This document shows positions 46,718 through 58,836 of a stretch of DNA of 64,000 nt, in pieces. This DNA comes from Calliphora vicina (Eukaryota > Arthropoda > Insecta > Diptera > Calliphoridae). The stretch's first letter is position 1. Each line of letters starts with the position of its first letter. The stretch is from contig NC_088782.1 of the NCBI RefSeq assembly GCF_958450345.1, positions 64,694,501 through 64,758,500 on the forward strand, in the 5' to 3' direction. The notes beneath the pieces are model-generated. The model was given only the letters and a program-made list of their open reading frames with translations. It had not been told where the DNA came from and ran no database searches. The position numbers and the translations under genes were made by a program.

Positions 46718-48842
46718 GACTATGACTAGACTATGACTAGACTATGACTAGACTATGACTAGACTATGACTAGACTATGACTAGACTATGACTAGACTAT
46801 GACTAGACTATGACTAGACTATGACTAGACTATGACTAGACTATGACTAGACTATGACTAGACTATGACTAGACTATGACTAGACTATGACTAGACTATG
46901 ACTAGACTATGACTAGACTATGACTAGACTATGACTAGACTATGACTAGACTATGACTAGACTATGACTAGACTATGACTAGACTATGACTAGACTATGA
47001 CTAGACTATGACTAGACTATGACTAGACTATGACTAGACTATGACTAGACTATGACTAGACTATGACTAGACTATGACTAGACTATGACTAGACTATGAC
47101 TAGACTATGACTAGACTATGACTAGACTATGACTAGACTATGACTAGACTATGACTAGACTATGACTAGACTATGACTAGACTATGACTAGACTATGACT
47201 AGACTATGACTAGACTATGACTAGACTATGACTAGACTATGACTAGACTATGACTAGACTATGACTAGACTATGACTAGACTATGACTAGACTATGACTA
47301 GACTATGACTAGACTATGACTAGACTATGACTAGACTATGACTAGACTATGACTAGACTATGACTAGACTATGACTTGACTATGACTAGACTATGACTAG
47401 ACTATGACTATGACTATGACTAGACTATGACTAGACTATGACTAGACTATGACTAGACTATGACTAGACTATGACTAGACTATGACTAGACTATGACTAG
47501 ACTATGACTAGACTATGACTAGACTATGACTAGACTATGACTAGACTATGACTAGACTATGACTAGACTATGACTAGACTATGACTAGACTATGACTAGA
47601 CTATGACTAGACTATGACTAGACTATGACTAGACTATGACTAGACTATGACTAGACTATGACTAGACTATGACTAGACTATGACTAGACTATGACTAGAC
47701 TATGACTAGACTATGACTAGACTATGACTAGACTATGACTAGACTATGACTAGACTATGACTAGACTATGACTAGACTATGACTAGACTATGACTAGACT
47801 ATGACTAGACTATGACTAGACTATGACTAGACTATGACTAGACTATGACTAGACTATGACTAGACTATGACTAGACTATGACTAGACTATGACTAGACTA
47901 TGACTAGACTATGACTAGACTATGACTAGACTATGACTAGACTATGACTAGACTATGACTAGACTATGACTAGACTATGACTAGACTATGACTAGACTAT
48001 GACTAGACTATGACTAGACTATGACTAGACTATGACTAGACTATGACTAGACTATGACTAGACTATGACTAGACTATGACTAGACTATGACTAGACTATG
48101 ACTAGACTATGACTAGACTATGACTAGACTATGACTAGACTATGACTAGACTATGACTAGACTATGACTAGACTATGACTAGACTATGACTAGACTATGA
48201 CTAGACTATGACTAGACTATGACTAGACTATGACTAGACTATGACTAGACTATGACTAGACTATGACTAGACTATGACTAGACTATGACTAGACTATGAC
48301 TAGACTATGACTAGACTATGACTAGACTATGACTAGACTATGACTAGACTATGACTAGACTATGACTAGACTATGACTAGACTATGACTATGACTAGACT
48401 ATGACTAGACTATGACTAGACTATGACTAGACTATGACTAGACTATGACTAGACTATGACTAGACTATGACTAGACTATGACTAGACTATGACTAGACTA
48501 TGACTAGACTATGACTAGACTATGACTAGACTATGACTAGACTATGACTAGACTATGACTAGACTATGACTAGACTATGACTAGACTATGACTAGACTAT
48601 GACTAGACTATGACTAGACTATGACTAGACTATGACTAGACTATGACTAGACTATGACTAGACTATGACTAGACTATGACTAGACTATGACTAGACTATG
48701 ACTAGACTATGACTAGACTATGACTAGACTATGACTAGACTATGACTAGACTATGACTAGACTATGACTAGACTATGACTAGACTATGACTAGACTATGA
48801 CTAGACTATGACTAGACTATGACTAGACTATGACTAGACTAT
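46718..48842 (+). repeat. 11-bp satellite array, about 2.1 kb
   Basis: The unit GACTATGACTA repeats about 190 times almost without change. Visible exceptions are GACTTGAC near 47376 (one A to T), GACTATGACTATGACTATG near 47401-47418 (units lacking GACTA) and one such shortened unit near 48386-48395. Left flank: TTTAAGTGA; right flank: TTACAGCACAAATC. It has no reading-frame constraint. Confidence 0.97.
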
Positions 48843-49989
48843 TACAGCACAAATCTAGAAACAAGCTGTAGAAGGCTCATTTTTAAAACAGATGCTAGCG
48901 GTTATGTTCATGTGGACATCCAAGGTGAATATCCCATCGAGTTTCTTGCGTAGTCGTACTCGTAAGCAGACATTTATCCCATGCAGAATAATTGAATGTG
49001 AGGCACTTTGATCTTTTATTGAAAATTTCCTATGAGTACTTAATAAATATTTCTAAGAAAATGGGTTAAGTGCATGATTTTGTTTTCACATCCCTGCAAC
49101 ACAAACTAACACGACACATTGACCTTCTATTTTAAACCCCTTGACTAAGTAGTCTTATTCCCTAAGATTATTTATACGCAGTAATCAACTTGTATTCCAT
49201 TAACTTAAACAAATTTTCTTCTTAAAAACCCTCGAAAATATTCCATTATTTTCTTGAAATTTTGTTTAATCTTCAAAATAAGTTGAAGAGTGTATAAATA
49301 AAAATAATTTATAAGTTCATATTTAGTATAGATTTTAAGTTTTTCCTCTATTTCTTTCTTAGTACTCGAGTATATGTACATTAATATTTATCCCCCCATA
49401 TTTATTATTTATTATCCTTGAGTATGGTTCATGCTGAAAACAAAATAATGAAAATCATAACAACAATGATAAAAAAAACAACTAAAACTGTTTACCGAGT
49501 TAAGAAAAAAGGTCAATAAACGTTGAATAATGTACCTAGTATTTGCTTTAGCAATCACTTTAGTTTGTAGCAGTATATAACCACTATGAGTAAACAGCAG
49601 CTGTTTTTACTGCTGATGAATGGCCTTGACTTATTCAGTTCACAGCCAGCTTGAGGCTCGTTTGTTGTTGGCGTTTCCTTTTCTAGTCATTGTCTTTTGA
49701 ATGTGTTGTGCAGCTATTAATTCCAAAGTTATGGTTTTATCATCATTTTGATTTTCTTTATCACTAGCAGTCTCCTCCATTCGGATGTACAAGGATGCTA
49801 ATAATACTACGAACAAAGACAAAGAAGCAAATATCTAGTATCTATAGAATATTAGTCTATGTTTTTGTTTAAGTGTTGCCAGTTGTGAGTTAAGATTATT
49901 GTTGTTATGATGTGTACTTCGTAGTGAATACTTTGATCCAAAAATTGGATGGATTTCTTGCAGAATTTTGCATCATTCTCGGTCACGGT
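48843..49989. other. Non-coding stretch right of the satellite
   Basis: No repeat family was recognised. On the minus strand 49640-49806 holds a possible exon (see separate entry). An E-box-containing CAGCAGCTG lies near 49597. Confidence 0.35.
49640..49806 (-). other. Possible small exon
   Basis: On the minus strand a pyrimidine-rich tract (TTGCTTCTTTGTCTTTGTTC) is followed by GTAG, a good splice-acceptor context. The open frame after it runs MEETASDKENQNDDKTITLE and on to NNKRASSWL and a stop. The composition is hydrophilic and gene-like, but the frame is short, I do not recognise it, and no other exon was found. Confidence 0.2.
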
Positions 49990-50176
49990 TAATTCCGAAT
50001 TTTAAATACCCTCTACCTAAATTCAATGAGAATTTGTTTCGAAATCGATTTGTTTTAGATATTTATGAAGGTTAAAGTTTTGGTAGTGGTCGTTAAAGGG
50101 AGCTAGCAATGTTAAAAGGGAGCTATAACCAATTATGGGCCGATCTCCATAAAATTTGGTACAGAGATTTTAATAT
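49990..50176 (+). repeat. mini-me family 2 fragment
   Basis: GGGAGCTATAACCAATTATG, GGGCCGATCTCCATAAAATT and TGGTACAGAGATTTTAATAT resemble 62880-62960 and the start of the window. It is cut at TA where a mariner begins. Confidence 0.5.
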
Positions 50177-50545
50177 GTATACGGAGTGGTTCAAAAAGTC
50201 CGTACGTTTTTGAATGAAACACATTTTTTTTTGGATAAAAAATTGTTTTATTTTTCAACATAATCTCCCTTGAGCTGTATTCGCTTTGTCCAACATTTCT
50301 CCAATTTTTGCTTTGGAAACTACATGTGCACCCGATTTTGAGCAAACTAGGCAGCCATTTTGCAGAAAGCTTTTTCATACCCAAGTGATCATTTAAAATG
50401 AGCAATGTGAGATGTCTAAACTTCCGATCGGCCAACACCATATTGTGATTTTTTCAATTGTTTCGGGTGTAGAGTCCTTAATGAGCAAATGAAATTCACT
50501 TTTTTTCAATTTCTCCTCCAGTAACGAGGTAGACTGCTATCAAGG
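50177..50545 (-). pseudogene. mariner internal-deletion derivative
   Basis: The 3' terminus CGGAGTGGTTCAAAAAGTCC abuts TA. The minus strand reads RKFRHLTLLILNDHLGMKKL, SAKWLPSLL (the N-terminal LGM.KLSA.WVP.LL block), then jumps directly to the C-terminal KLEKRW..CIQLKGDYVEK-like end. The catalytic core is deleted, making it MITE-like. It lies head to tail with the LINE 3' end at 50546. Confidence 0.7.
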
Positions 50546-51222
50546 GATGATACCAATGGATGTTGGTTGGTTGTTTGGTTTACGTAGTAGTTCACTGCCT
50601 GCGAACAATCAAGTAGAGTCGAAGGTACCCCGTTTTGACAAGACCACACCACTCGTCAGATGTAATGCCTTTGTAAAAGATGTAAAAGTCATTGAGTTTA
50701 GACCCGGCTACCTCACCAAGGTAGGTCAATAAATAGTTGCCCATGAATTTATGCCTCTTGGCACTCAGGGCTGGGCATTCACAGAGAAGGTGAAAAATCG
50801 TTTCCTCTTTTTCCCTATCCTTGCAGCTATGACAGTGGCCGTTAACCGCATTGGAGATATTTAAGGCAGATCCCATTCTGGCTAGTTCGTGTGCCCTTTC
50901 ATTACCGTAGTGGTATCTGTGCGCAGGCACCCAAACCAAAGTATGTCAGATAGACGACCTAGCCTTGACAGAGAATTCTTACATTGCCAGACTAATGAAG
51001 GTGGAGTTGTGTAGGCCTTCAGTGAGAGAAGTTCCGCTTGACTGTCGACAAAAATACCTATATTACCGCGAGTAGTATAATCATGTAGTGTATTACAAGC
51101 TACCATGATTTCCGCCTGGAAAAACTACACTCATGCGGAAGACGGTATGAGATGCCTATCCCAAGTTCGTCACTGAAGACACCAGAACCAACACCACAGC
51201 TCATTTTAAAACCGTCTGTATA

Positions 51223-52799
51223 CAGTGTAAGACAAAAATGTGTAAATGATGGTCATATATTTACACTTATTTTTAAAGTGCAATGTTTATAAAGAAACGT
51301 TTTGTGTTTTTTTAAACAATATTTATTAAGGATATTTTAGGACTAAATAAATAAAATATTTCCTTAATTATACTCCAGTAATCTAAAAAAAATAACTGCA
51401 ACCCATTTACACACTTTTGGCGCAGATTACTAAAGTAACTTTTTTAGTACTTCGAATAACCTGCTTTCGCGTCAATGGCAGCCTGAATTCTGGAGGGCAT
51501 ACTCTCCACCAGTTTGCGACACTCTTCTTGCATTATAGATCCCTAGATATCATGGGAGCGCTCCTAGAGCTGAGTTGTGTTTCTAAATGCATTTTGATAA
51601 TTATAAACGCGACGTTTTAGAATTCGCACCAAACTCTCAATCGGATTTAAATTCTGAGATTGTGGGAGTCAATATAGCAATGTAATTTTGGCGGTTTTTA
51701 AAAAATTAAGCGTCTTTTTAGACTTATGTTTGTTGTCGTTATCTTGTAGTATCACAGTGTTTTCAATTTGTCCACGCCAATCATTCAGACTATCCACATC
51801 TGTTGTCTTCATAATGTCTATATACATTTCTGCATTGATATTACTACCAATTTTATGGAGTTTTCCTACACCTTTCGCAGAAAAACAACCACAAAATGGC
51901 AATATTCCACCACCATATTTCATAGTCGTCATAAAATCACGGTCTTTTAATGGCGCATTTCGTTTTTGGTAGTCATATTTTGGTCCATCAGTTCTAAAAT
52001 GGTTAATTTTCGATTCATCTGTACAGATAACTTTTTTCCAATCATCAAAGGTCCATTTCTTAAAAAAAATTACAAATGTCAGTCGAAGAGACTTGTGTCT
52101 TTCAGTTAAACGAGGTTTTTTAACAATCTTTATTGCATAAAAACCACATCTTTTGATTTCTCTAAGAGATGCACGTTTTGAAATCTTAATTTGGTAGCAT
52201 GAAGATAGTTTTGGTTGTACCTCACGGGGACTATTTTCTTCTCCTGATGCAACTAGACGTTATACAGTGAGACCATCTTTTAACAATAGAATTGAATTCC
52301 GTCCACAAATTGGTGCTGGAAAAGCCAAACCACATATATTCGCTATGTTCTCAACAGATTAAAAGAAATATTGAATTTGGTGGATATTTTTCGATGGGAG
52401 ATACCATTTTTCAGCTGCTCGGTAACAGAATTTGCAACTTCGGTGATAATCTTCTTCATATTCAATATTCCTTAAAGAATTGTAAATTGTTAACTAGTAA
52501 CATGTTTTAACTAACTGTCATTAATGAAATTGATTAAAATTGTTCTTTTTCTAAATAATAATAACAAGTTTATTTAACTTTAAAGAAAATGCGACAAAAT
52601 TGTGTAATTCAGTTTTTAACTTTTTGATATCCTGGTATTTAAATGCCATTACTTGAAATTAATTTTTTTGTATTGCTATACTTCACTAATCATGATCTTC
52701 ATATTGTGTAAAAAATATTGTCAGATTGGTAAATGTTGAGCATAAAAATTCAAATTATAGATATTTCCAAATTTATTTACACATTTGTGTCTCGTACTG
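51223..52799 (-). mobile_element. Nearly complete Tc1-like (DD34E) transposon, 1,577 bp
   Basis: Inverted ends CAGTGTAAGACAAAAATGTG and (mirror) CAGTACGAGACACAAATGTG flank the element, with TA on both sides (51221-51222, 52800-52801). Removing the element and one TA gives YDTRIYTDGFK in the host LINE, so the insertion was precise and later than the LINE. The transposase gene fills the interior. Confidence 0.85.
51444..52459 (-). pseudogene. Tc1-like DD34E transposase, lightly damaged
   Basis: ATG at 52457-52459: MKKIITEVANSVTEQLKNGI, SHRKISTKFNISFNLL (helix-turn-helix). Frame disruptions follow to about 52200. From there the gene is long and well preserved: SLREIKRCGFYAIKIVKKP, FDDWKKVICTDESKINHF (first Asp), YGGGILPFCGCFSAKGVGKL, TVILQDNDNKHKSKKTLNFL (second Asp), then a TGA where Tc1 proteins have Trp, LPQSQNLNPIESLVRILKRR (Glu; 34 residues after the second Asp) and the end RIQAAIDAKAGYSKY. 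Expected length about 340 residues. The premature TGA and the N-terminal shifts make it a pseudogene, but recent decay is plausible. Confidence 0.8.
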
Positions 52800-53744
52800 T
52801 ATATCCTAGTGTCATATTCGTACACGAGATTACGCCTACCCCACTCAATCCTGGAGGAAGTTAAGACCTTGAAAATCCTATCAAAATCTGTGTATGGAGT
52901 AATATAGTCAGAAGGTTGGAAAATTATCGAAGGCAGTAGTCCCAGATTCCCCGCGTGGCCATATGTTCTCGATCTCCAACATCCAGATGCATGAAACCTC
53001 GCTGCGATGCAGGCAGAGGTGGCCATTTTGTGAAGGTCTATTGACACATTGACATATTCTTAGTGCGGCAGTTATACCAATGCAGGCTGATCTCTGGACT
53101 TTATATAGTTGGTCAACGACATATTTCCTTCTAGCTGCAGTCCACCATACAAGAGATCCATAAGACGTACTATAGCCATATACATTCATTTAACAATGCT
53201 GGGACTAAGTCACCATTTTTTACCAAACATCTTACGACAGGTATAGTTGTCCACCGTTGGATTCTTAACCCTATGTTGAGTATTCAGTTTTCATGATAAT
53301 TTAGAGTCCAGCTTTGTTTGAAAGGTGGATTTCGAATGTCGTGTCTTTGTCGTGAAAAGAAAAAGTTCAGTTTTGCTTGGATTCACCCCAAGACCACTTA
53401 AAGTGCCACAGTTGTCGAGCAACCGTAAATCAGTGGACATAATATCACTTATCACATCCAGAAACAATCTTGACACGAGTATCACCACATCGTTCACATA
53501 AGCTACAACTTTTATTCCTTTTCTCTCTAGATCAATGAGAATCGAATTAATAACGATAAGCCATAGTAGTGGAGAGATTACCCCGCCCTGAGGTGTGCAT
53601 CTTACCACTTGCTTGGACTTAACGCTATCATTGATATATTCTTCAACGTCTAGGTTAGTAAGAGCTTGCTGAATTGCAAGAGTAGTTAGTTACATTAATT
53701 GAAGAATTCGATTAAATGAACATTATATTTACACTCAGAAGGGG

Positions 53745-54166
53745 TGACGCTCAGAAGGGGTCTATCATTAGATATCCATATTGTCTATATTAATGACTTA
53801 GTAATCCAGATATAGGTCAAAAATAGGTCAAACATTTTCCTTATATCTCAGCCATTTGTGGATCCAGATATAGGCCATTTAGTAATCCAGATATAGGTCA
53901 AAAATAGGTCAAAAATTTTTCTTATATTTCAGCCATTTGTGGATCGATTTTTAATAGCAACCTAGCCGGAAGAATTCCGGAGATATTGATGTATTAATCA
54001 TGTATGTAAGTTATTTGGGAGCTACGGAAAGTTGATTTCAACAGACAGACAGACGTCGTCTACTCCGCTATCTATAAAGATTCAGAATATATATAATTTA
54101 TAGGGTATTACAAACGGAATGACAGACTTACATATACCCTTCTCACGAATGTGAAGGGTATAAAAA
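53745..54166 (-). mobile_element. mini-me/DINE-1-like element, reverse orientation
   Basis: Reverse-complement features in order: AACGGAATGACAGACTTA, ATACCCTTCTCACGAATG, a short GACAGACAGACGTCGTC (GTCY) stretch and CCGCTATCTATAAAGATTC. The ATATAGGTCAAAAATAGGTC block is present twice (53813-53835 and 53891-53913), an internal duplication. The 3' hairpin end is missing. Confidence 0.65.
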
Positions 54167-55043
54167 TAAATTATAAAACTACAAAACCACACGAAACCAC
54201 GCAAGACTTTTTGCATAGAGCCAAATACTATCAAGGCTTCGTAGAACCGATCTTCCACCCCTCAGATATGGGGCCCATTTACCAGGGCTCTCGTTAGAGA
54301 GCAATTAGCAATTTTAAATTTACTAATAAGATTTCCATACTTATTACTAGGCCTATTAAAATAAGGTAAATTCAACAAAAGAAACTAGAGTTAGAGAATA
54401 AATTAAAAAAAGAAAACGGTGACACTGGTTATTACCCTTCTGTAAGATTAATATTCATTGACATGTTTTCTAGATATAAAGTGCATTATCAACTACATTT
54501 CCGTCTCATATATTATAAACACATGGATTATAAAGGTGAATATAAAGCTGCAGATGCATACAGAACATTGCAGCATAATGCTGCAGCAATAAGGGCACAA
54601 TTCAAAGGGGTTATAATGTCACAACATTGTGGTTTCAAGTATTCAATTAGAGAATTAAACAAAAAAAAAACCTTATGTTGGAGTACTAAATGGCGTATGC
54701 TCAGGATGTTATATTAAATCCCAGTGAAGTAACCGCTATTATTAAAGGTCTTTTAAAAATGACAACAGCTCAAGATGTTGATAAAGATCCCTAGACTAGA
54801 CAGTTCATTAAACTCTAATTCACTAAAGAATTAATAAACACCAAGTCACAATAGCTACAAGGAGTTTTTCCCATAGTTTCTTCTTAAACGCTCCACTGTC
54901 CAAAACAATATAATTGCATATTAATTAAATGAATAAATATGTGTCATTATTTGTACATGACTGTTTAAAATGTATAATATCAATGTATGCACGATAACAT
55001 ACATGGTATGTTTAAATAGACATACATGCAATCATACATTCAT
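54167..55043. other. Stretch with an unidentified, coding-like segment
   Basis: 54430-54717 (+) is open in one frame (VRLIFIDMFSRYKVHYQLHF ... YKGEYKAADAYRTLQHNAAA ... IRAQFKGVIMSQHCGFKYSI), and after a frameshift at an A10 run continues MAYAQDVILNPSEVTAIIKG, LLKMTTAQDVDKDP, stop at about 54794. The composition is protein-like, but I do not recognise it; it may be a TE or retrocopy remnant. The rest is unremarkable. Confidence 0.3.
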
Positions 55044-55527
55044 CCCAGCAGTTTTGCAAGTAGTCAAAGCATGTATCCCTATTGGGTAATTTTTCACGTA
55101 TGTGTTCTTTGTAGTGCAGAGAGAAGTCAATTGGTTACTTTATACTTCCCATGTAATCTAGCGTGAAGTCAATTGTCACTTAACTGCCTCTAAGTAATCT
55201 AGAGTGTAGTTACTTTAAACGTTTATTTTGTACAGCACTTTAGAAAGTAGTTATTTTACACACCAGAAGTAATCTATTTTAGATTAGTCGGTCAAAATTT
55301 GAAGTCAGCTGTAACCAGTTTGGTAGCCAGTAAGATAAATAGCTCTATGTCACTGGTATGTGAATCCAATGCGTTGACTACTTCGGACCAGCTCTTAGAC
55401 AGTCTATTTGTAATCTATGTAGGGTCATTTGACCTCCTACTTAGGATACGCACAAGTTAAAATTTATGTAACTAATGAAATGATAAACAAAATAACTAGT
55501 TCATGACAGCCAACCCGAACTGCTGGG
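55044..55527. mobile_element. MITE with CCCAGCAGTT ends
   Basis: CCCAGCAGTTTTGCAAG at the left and CCGAACTGCTGGG at the right are inverted. The interior has repeated AGTAATCTAGAGTG / ATGTAATCTAGCGTGAAGTC motifs (55145-55275). No coding sequence and no clear target duplication. Confidence 0.55.
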
Positions 55528-57289
55528 TAGATACTATGTCTGAGGGGGTATTACAAATTTTGCACATCAAAATCAAAATGCATTTAAGCATGTCCTTGTA
55601 CTACATTTGCCGCTATCAAAATATTCCATATTTGTATAAACAATGTATACAAATATAATGGTTGTATGGGTACGTGTCGATGTCGGTGTCTGTGTCAGTG
55701 TATGCATTTAAAATGTTTAATAAAAATAGAAAATAAAACAAAGACAAAAAATCGAGCACCTTATAAGAATAGAACGAACATTTTGATGTTTACAGTGTTT
55801 AAATTAAATTATCTAATGTCTGATACACTAAACATGCCAAGTTTACACAAAAAATACAATCAAATGATACATACACACAGATATACAAAGAACACACACC
55901 CACATTTAGTTGCTGTTCGCATTATTTAGACAACAACAAGAACGAAGGCAATCCTAAAATTCTTTACAAAATGTTTGCAATTATGTTCTCGGTTTGACTA
56001 GAAATAGTAATTTAGACACAATTTTTCAACAAGATCGGCCAAGAACTCTCTGACTTCCATTTTGAAAAAAAGTAAATAAAATTTATGATTTTGGAAAAAA
56101 AAAATTGAAACATTTACAGTTATGAAATTACAGTTATCATTAAATTATCGTTACCGTAATAATAGCAAATACCGTTACCACTAAGGTATCGTTGCCGTTA
56201 AAATACCGTTACTGAAACAATGCAAATTAGAGTTACTGTTACATTATAACCTTGGATTTAACCCGCAAACTTTAAAAAGCTAAAAAAAAGTTGTCGAATA
56301 TTTTTTTAGGGTAATTATGACCCAATAAACTCAGAGCAGCCATTTTTAGTTTAGAAACCAGTTGCAAAAAGGTGAAGAGTGCCTCAGGGCATTGTTGCCG
56401 GTTTAGGTGTAAATAACAATAATTATGGTACGATTTTATTGAAAATATATATATAACAAATAAAAAAAATATTTCGAAAGATCGGGCTACTAAAAGTTAG
56501 TAAAACTTTGATTTTAAAAAAATAAAATGACACAAAATTTCTCATGATAAAATTATGACATCACTCACAAAACAGCTGACAGAACAAAAACTGAAAGTCA
56601 GAATGGATTTCGACCTTCAAGGGAAATGTTAACAAATCTGTAACTAAAGTCACAGTAAAATTTAAAAAAAAAAATTATAATTACTTTTTGAGATAATTGG
56701 TGTTTTGTAATGCATGCCTTGAGGTACTCTTGCGGGTTAGAGGGTTAAGTGATACACTTTCCAAAAAGTAACAAACATATCGTTACCTTAAAATACGGAT
56801 GTAGTATGTAGCAAAAGTAAACTTTTCAACAGATTTCAACAGGTTTTGAATGTTTAACATTAAATTTCTTCAAAATGGACCTAGGGATTCTCTCCAGTTT
56901 TGGATTGAATATAATTGGAATATTTTATTTTTATTAGCCTAAGTCAAATTTATTGTAATTATATTTACAAAGTCGTTATTAGCCTGTTTGCTTCAGAATA
57001 CATTTAGCATATGTTACATTTTTTCACAACAATTTATTTTCTTTGAACATACGACAAAAAGCCCACTTGAAATACATAATTTGATAGAGTAAAATTTAAA
57101 ATTTCGTGATAAAATCTAAGGAAAAATCTTAAAATATTAATGAAAACCAATGAAAACTTAAATAATTGAAATTCTTTATTCAACAAAAAATTAAATAAAA
57201 CAAAACAAAATGTGATACAATATATGAGAATAATATTATCTATTGGTCAATTCATAAGGTCATGTTGTCATAATGTCCTAATATTTTAC
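55528..57289. other. Non-coding stretch
   Basis: 56110-56260 carries repeated TACCGTTACC / ATCGTTACCG motifs, as at 21260-21344. No gene was recognised. Confidence 0.4.
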
Positions 57290-58454
57290 AATTTTTAACC
57301 ATTTTGAAACAAAATGTAAAGCAATGGTATCGCAAAAAACGTTGCCTTTTATCAAGACAATGATCCCAAGCACACAAGTGTTGCTTAGCTAAGGTTGATA
57401 CATAATAGTTCCAAACATATAGAACCACCTGAACAGATTCCAGACTTTAGTGTAATTGAGCATCTTTGGCAGGAATAAGCTATAAGAGTACATCATATTG
57501 TTACGTTTTAACCTTTTCAAAACGTTGGTTTATTTTCTTTAAATAAACCGGATACTTTTGATTGCAAATAAAAGCCGTTTAGTAGTTTAAAAATTGTAAC
57601 AACTGTTTATTTATTCAAAATGTACAACAACCACAGAATTAAATAGCCACTCAATGTTTTTTATACAGGTTTATAAATTCTCAGAATTACAGACACAATT
57701 TATAATGTACACGAATCTACTTGAAAAACACAACACACTTTAAGGCACTCAGTTGATGTTTATTCGAAAAGCGTCTCTGATAAACACACTAACGACTGCA
57801 ACCTCTGCCACTATTTATAACACTGCCATCTGCACTCTAGATTGCTCTTTAACTGTCAAAGTTCGAATATTCTAGATCATACGCCATCTGTGGTGTACTT
57901 TCTACAATGTTCTTTAACTGAATATTCGAATTCAAACAGCGTTGCCAACTTACGATCAATGGTTAACTGAAAGCTTTTATTTAATAATGCCCACAGATAT
58001 GTTACAGTTTGCTATTACAGCACTGTTATTTGAAAGCATTATCCTACTTTTAAATCAGCCCTTAAAATCGTTATATTTGAATTCAAGTACAATTTCGTAA
58101 CAATATAAAAAGTAACATATTAGTTCAGCTAGAAGAGTCCTTACTAGAAGCATGGAACTCAAAAGAGCCGGAAGTGTGCCAAAACTTGGTAAAATCGATC
58201 ATAAAGCGATTACAGGCCATTCTAGACAACAAAGGATATGCAACTAAATATTGATCGCACACTTTGGAATACTTATTTTACTTTGTCCGATTATGTGTTG
58301 AACTCAAGAAATTGAGTTATTTTGGTTTTTCTGCAAAAAATTATGTGGAGTGCAATTATAAGCGAAAAAAAATATTTTTTTGGTGCATTATTTTGATGTT
58401 TAGAGCACATTCACTTTTGACAAAATCTTGTCCGATTATGCGTTGGAGCCACCG
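57290..58454 (+). pseudogene. Tc1-like transposase C-terminal part, split by a solo LTR
   Basis: YQDNDPKHTSVA (second Asp), then PPEQIPDFSVIEHLWQE (Glu region), stop, AIRVHHI. After the LTR (57499-58102): KSNILVQLEESLLEAWNSKE, PEVCQNLVKSIIKRLQAILD, NKGYATKY, stop at about 58253. The C-terminal 48 residues are open and in frame with the left side once the LTR and one ATAT are removed. The 3' end runs to CGGTGGCTCC (mirror) next to TA at 58455-58456. The N-terminal two thirds are missing. Confidence 0.75.
57499..58102 (-). mobile_element. Solo LTR, 604 bp
   Basis: Begins TGTTACG and ends CGTAACA, flanked by the 4-bp direct repeat ATAT (57495-57498, 58103-58106). It is homologous in inverse orientation to 61295-62669. 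Orientation is inferred from the TATAAATA box and AATAAA signals seen when read on the minus strand. No internal retroelement sequence, so one LTR is left, presumably after LTR-LTR recombination. Family not identified (Gypsy or BEL would fit TG..CA with a 4-bp duplication). Confidence 0.75.
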
Positions 58455-58836
58455 TATGTGATTTCTAAATCTTTTAAATACTTTTTTTAAGAATTTTATC
58501 AAACTAAAAAGTTACTTTCTTTATTAGTACAACAATTGTATTTTCAATATGAAAAATCATCATTTTGCATACAAAAAATGTCGTATGTCTACTTTTGGTG
58601 CACATACGACAAAATACATGCTCAAGACGATAAAATTTTGTGACTTACGATGATCTCGGTAGTTATACAATTTTGGATAAAAGTGATGATACCATTAGAA
58701 AGAGATTGCGAAGTGTATTATAAATATGTAATAATCTCAAAATCGAAAAATTTCACATACGAAATTCGCATTTTGAGGTAACGATATGTCTGGTCTTTTT
58801 TAAATAAATGAATATTTGTTTGAAATATGTTTGTAT
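58455..58836. other. Non-coding stretch
   Basis: Contains several ACATACGAC / GTCGTATGT motifs (58580-58612) also seen once at 57048. Nothing else recognised. Confidence 0.35.

Larger units (their letters stand above)
50546..53690 (-). mobile_element. 5'-truncated LINE with RT and RNase H (R1/I-like), split by a Tc1
   Basis: Minus strand: EEYINDSVKSKQVVRCTPQG, GVISPLLWLIVINSIL, VVAYVNDVVILV (the YADD box changed to YVND), LGVNPSKTELFLF, SLVWWTAARRKYVVDQLYKV, ACIGITAA. After the Tc1 insert at 51223-52799: YTDGFKMSCGVGSGVFSDEL and FQAEIMVA (RNase H Asp and Glu), GIFVDSQAELLSL (Asp), VWVPAHRYHYGNERAHELAR (the last catalytic Asp is His here), then CHSCKDREKEETIFHLLCEC. The 5' end is truncated within RT at about 53690. 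It is inactive: two catalytic-site changes, shifts and an insertion. Confidence 0.85.

Noticed and set aside
46718..48842. CRISPR-like array
   Set aside because: Units are 11 bp in direct contact, with no spacers; the host is eukaryotic.
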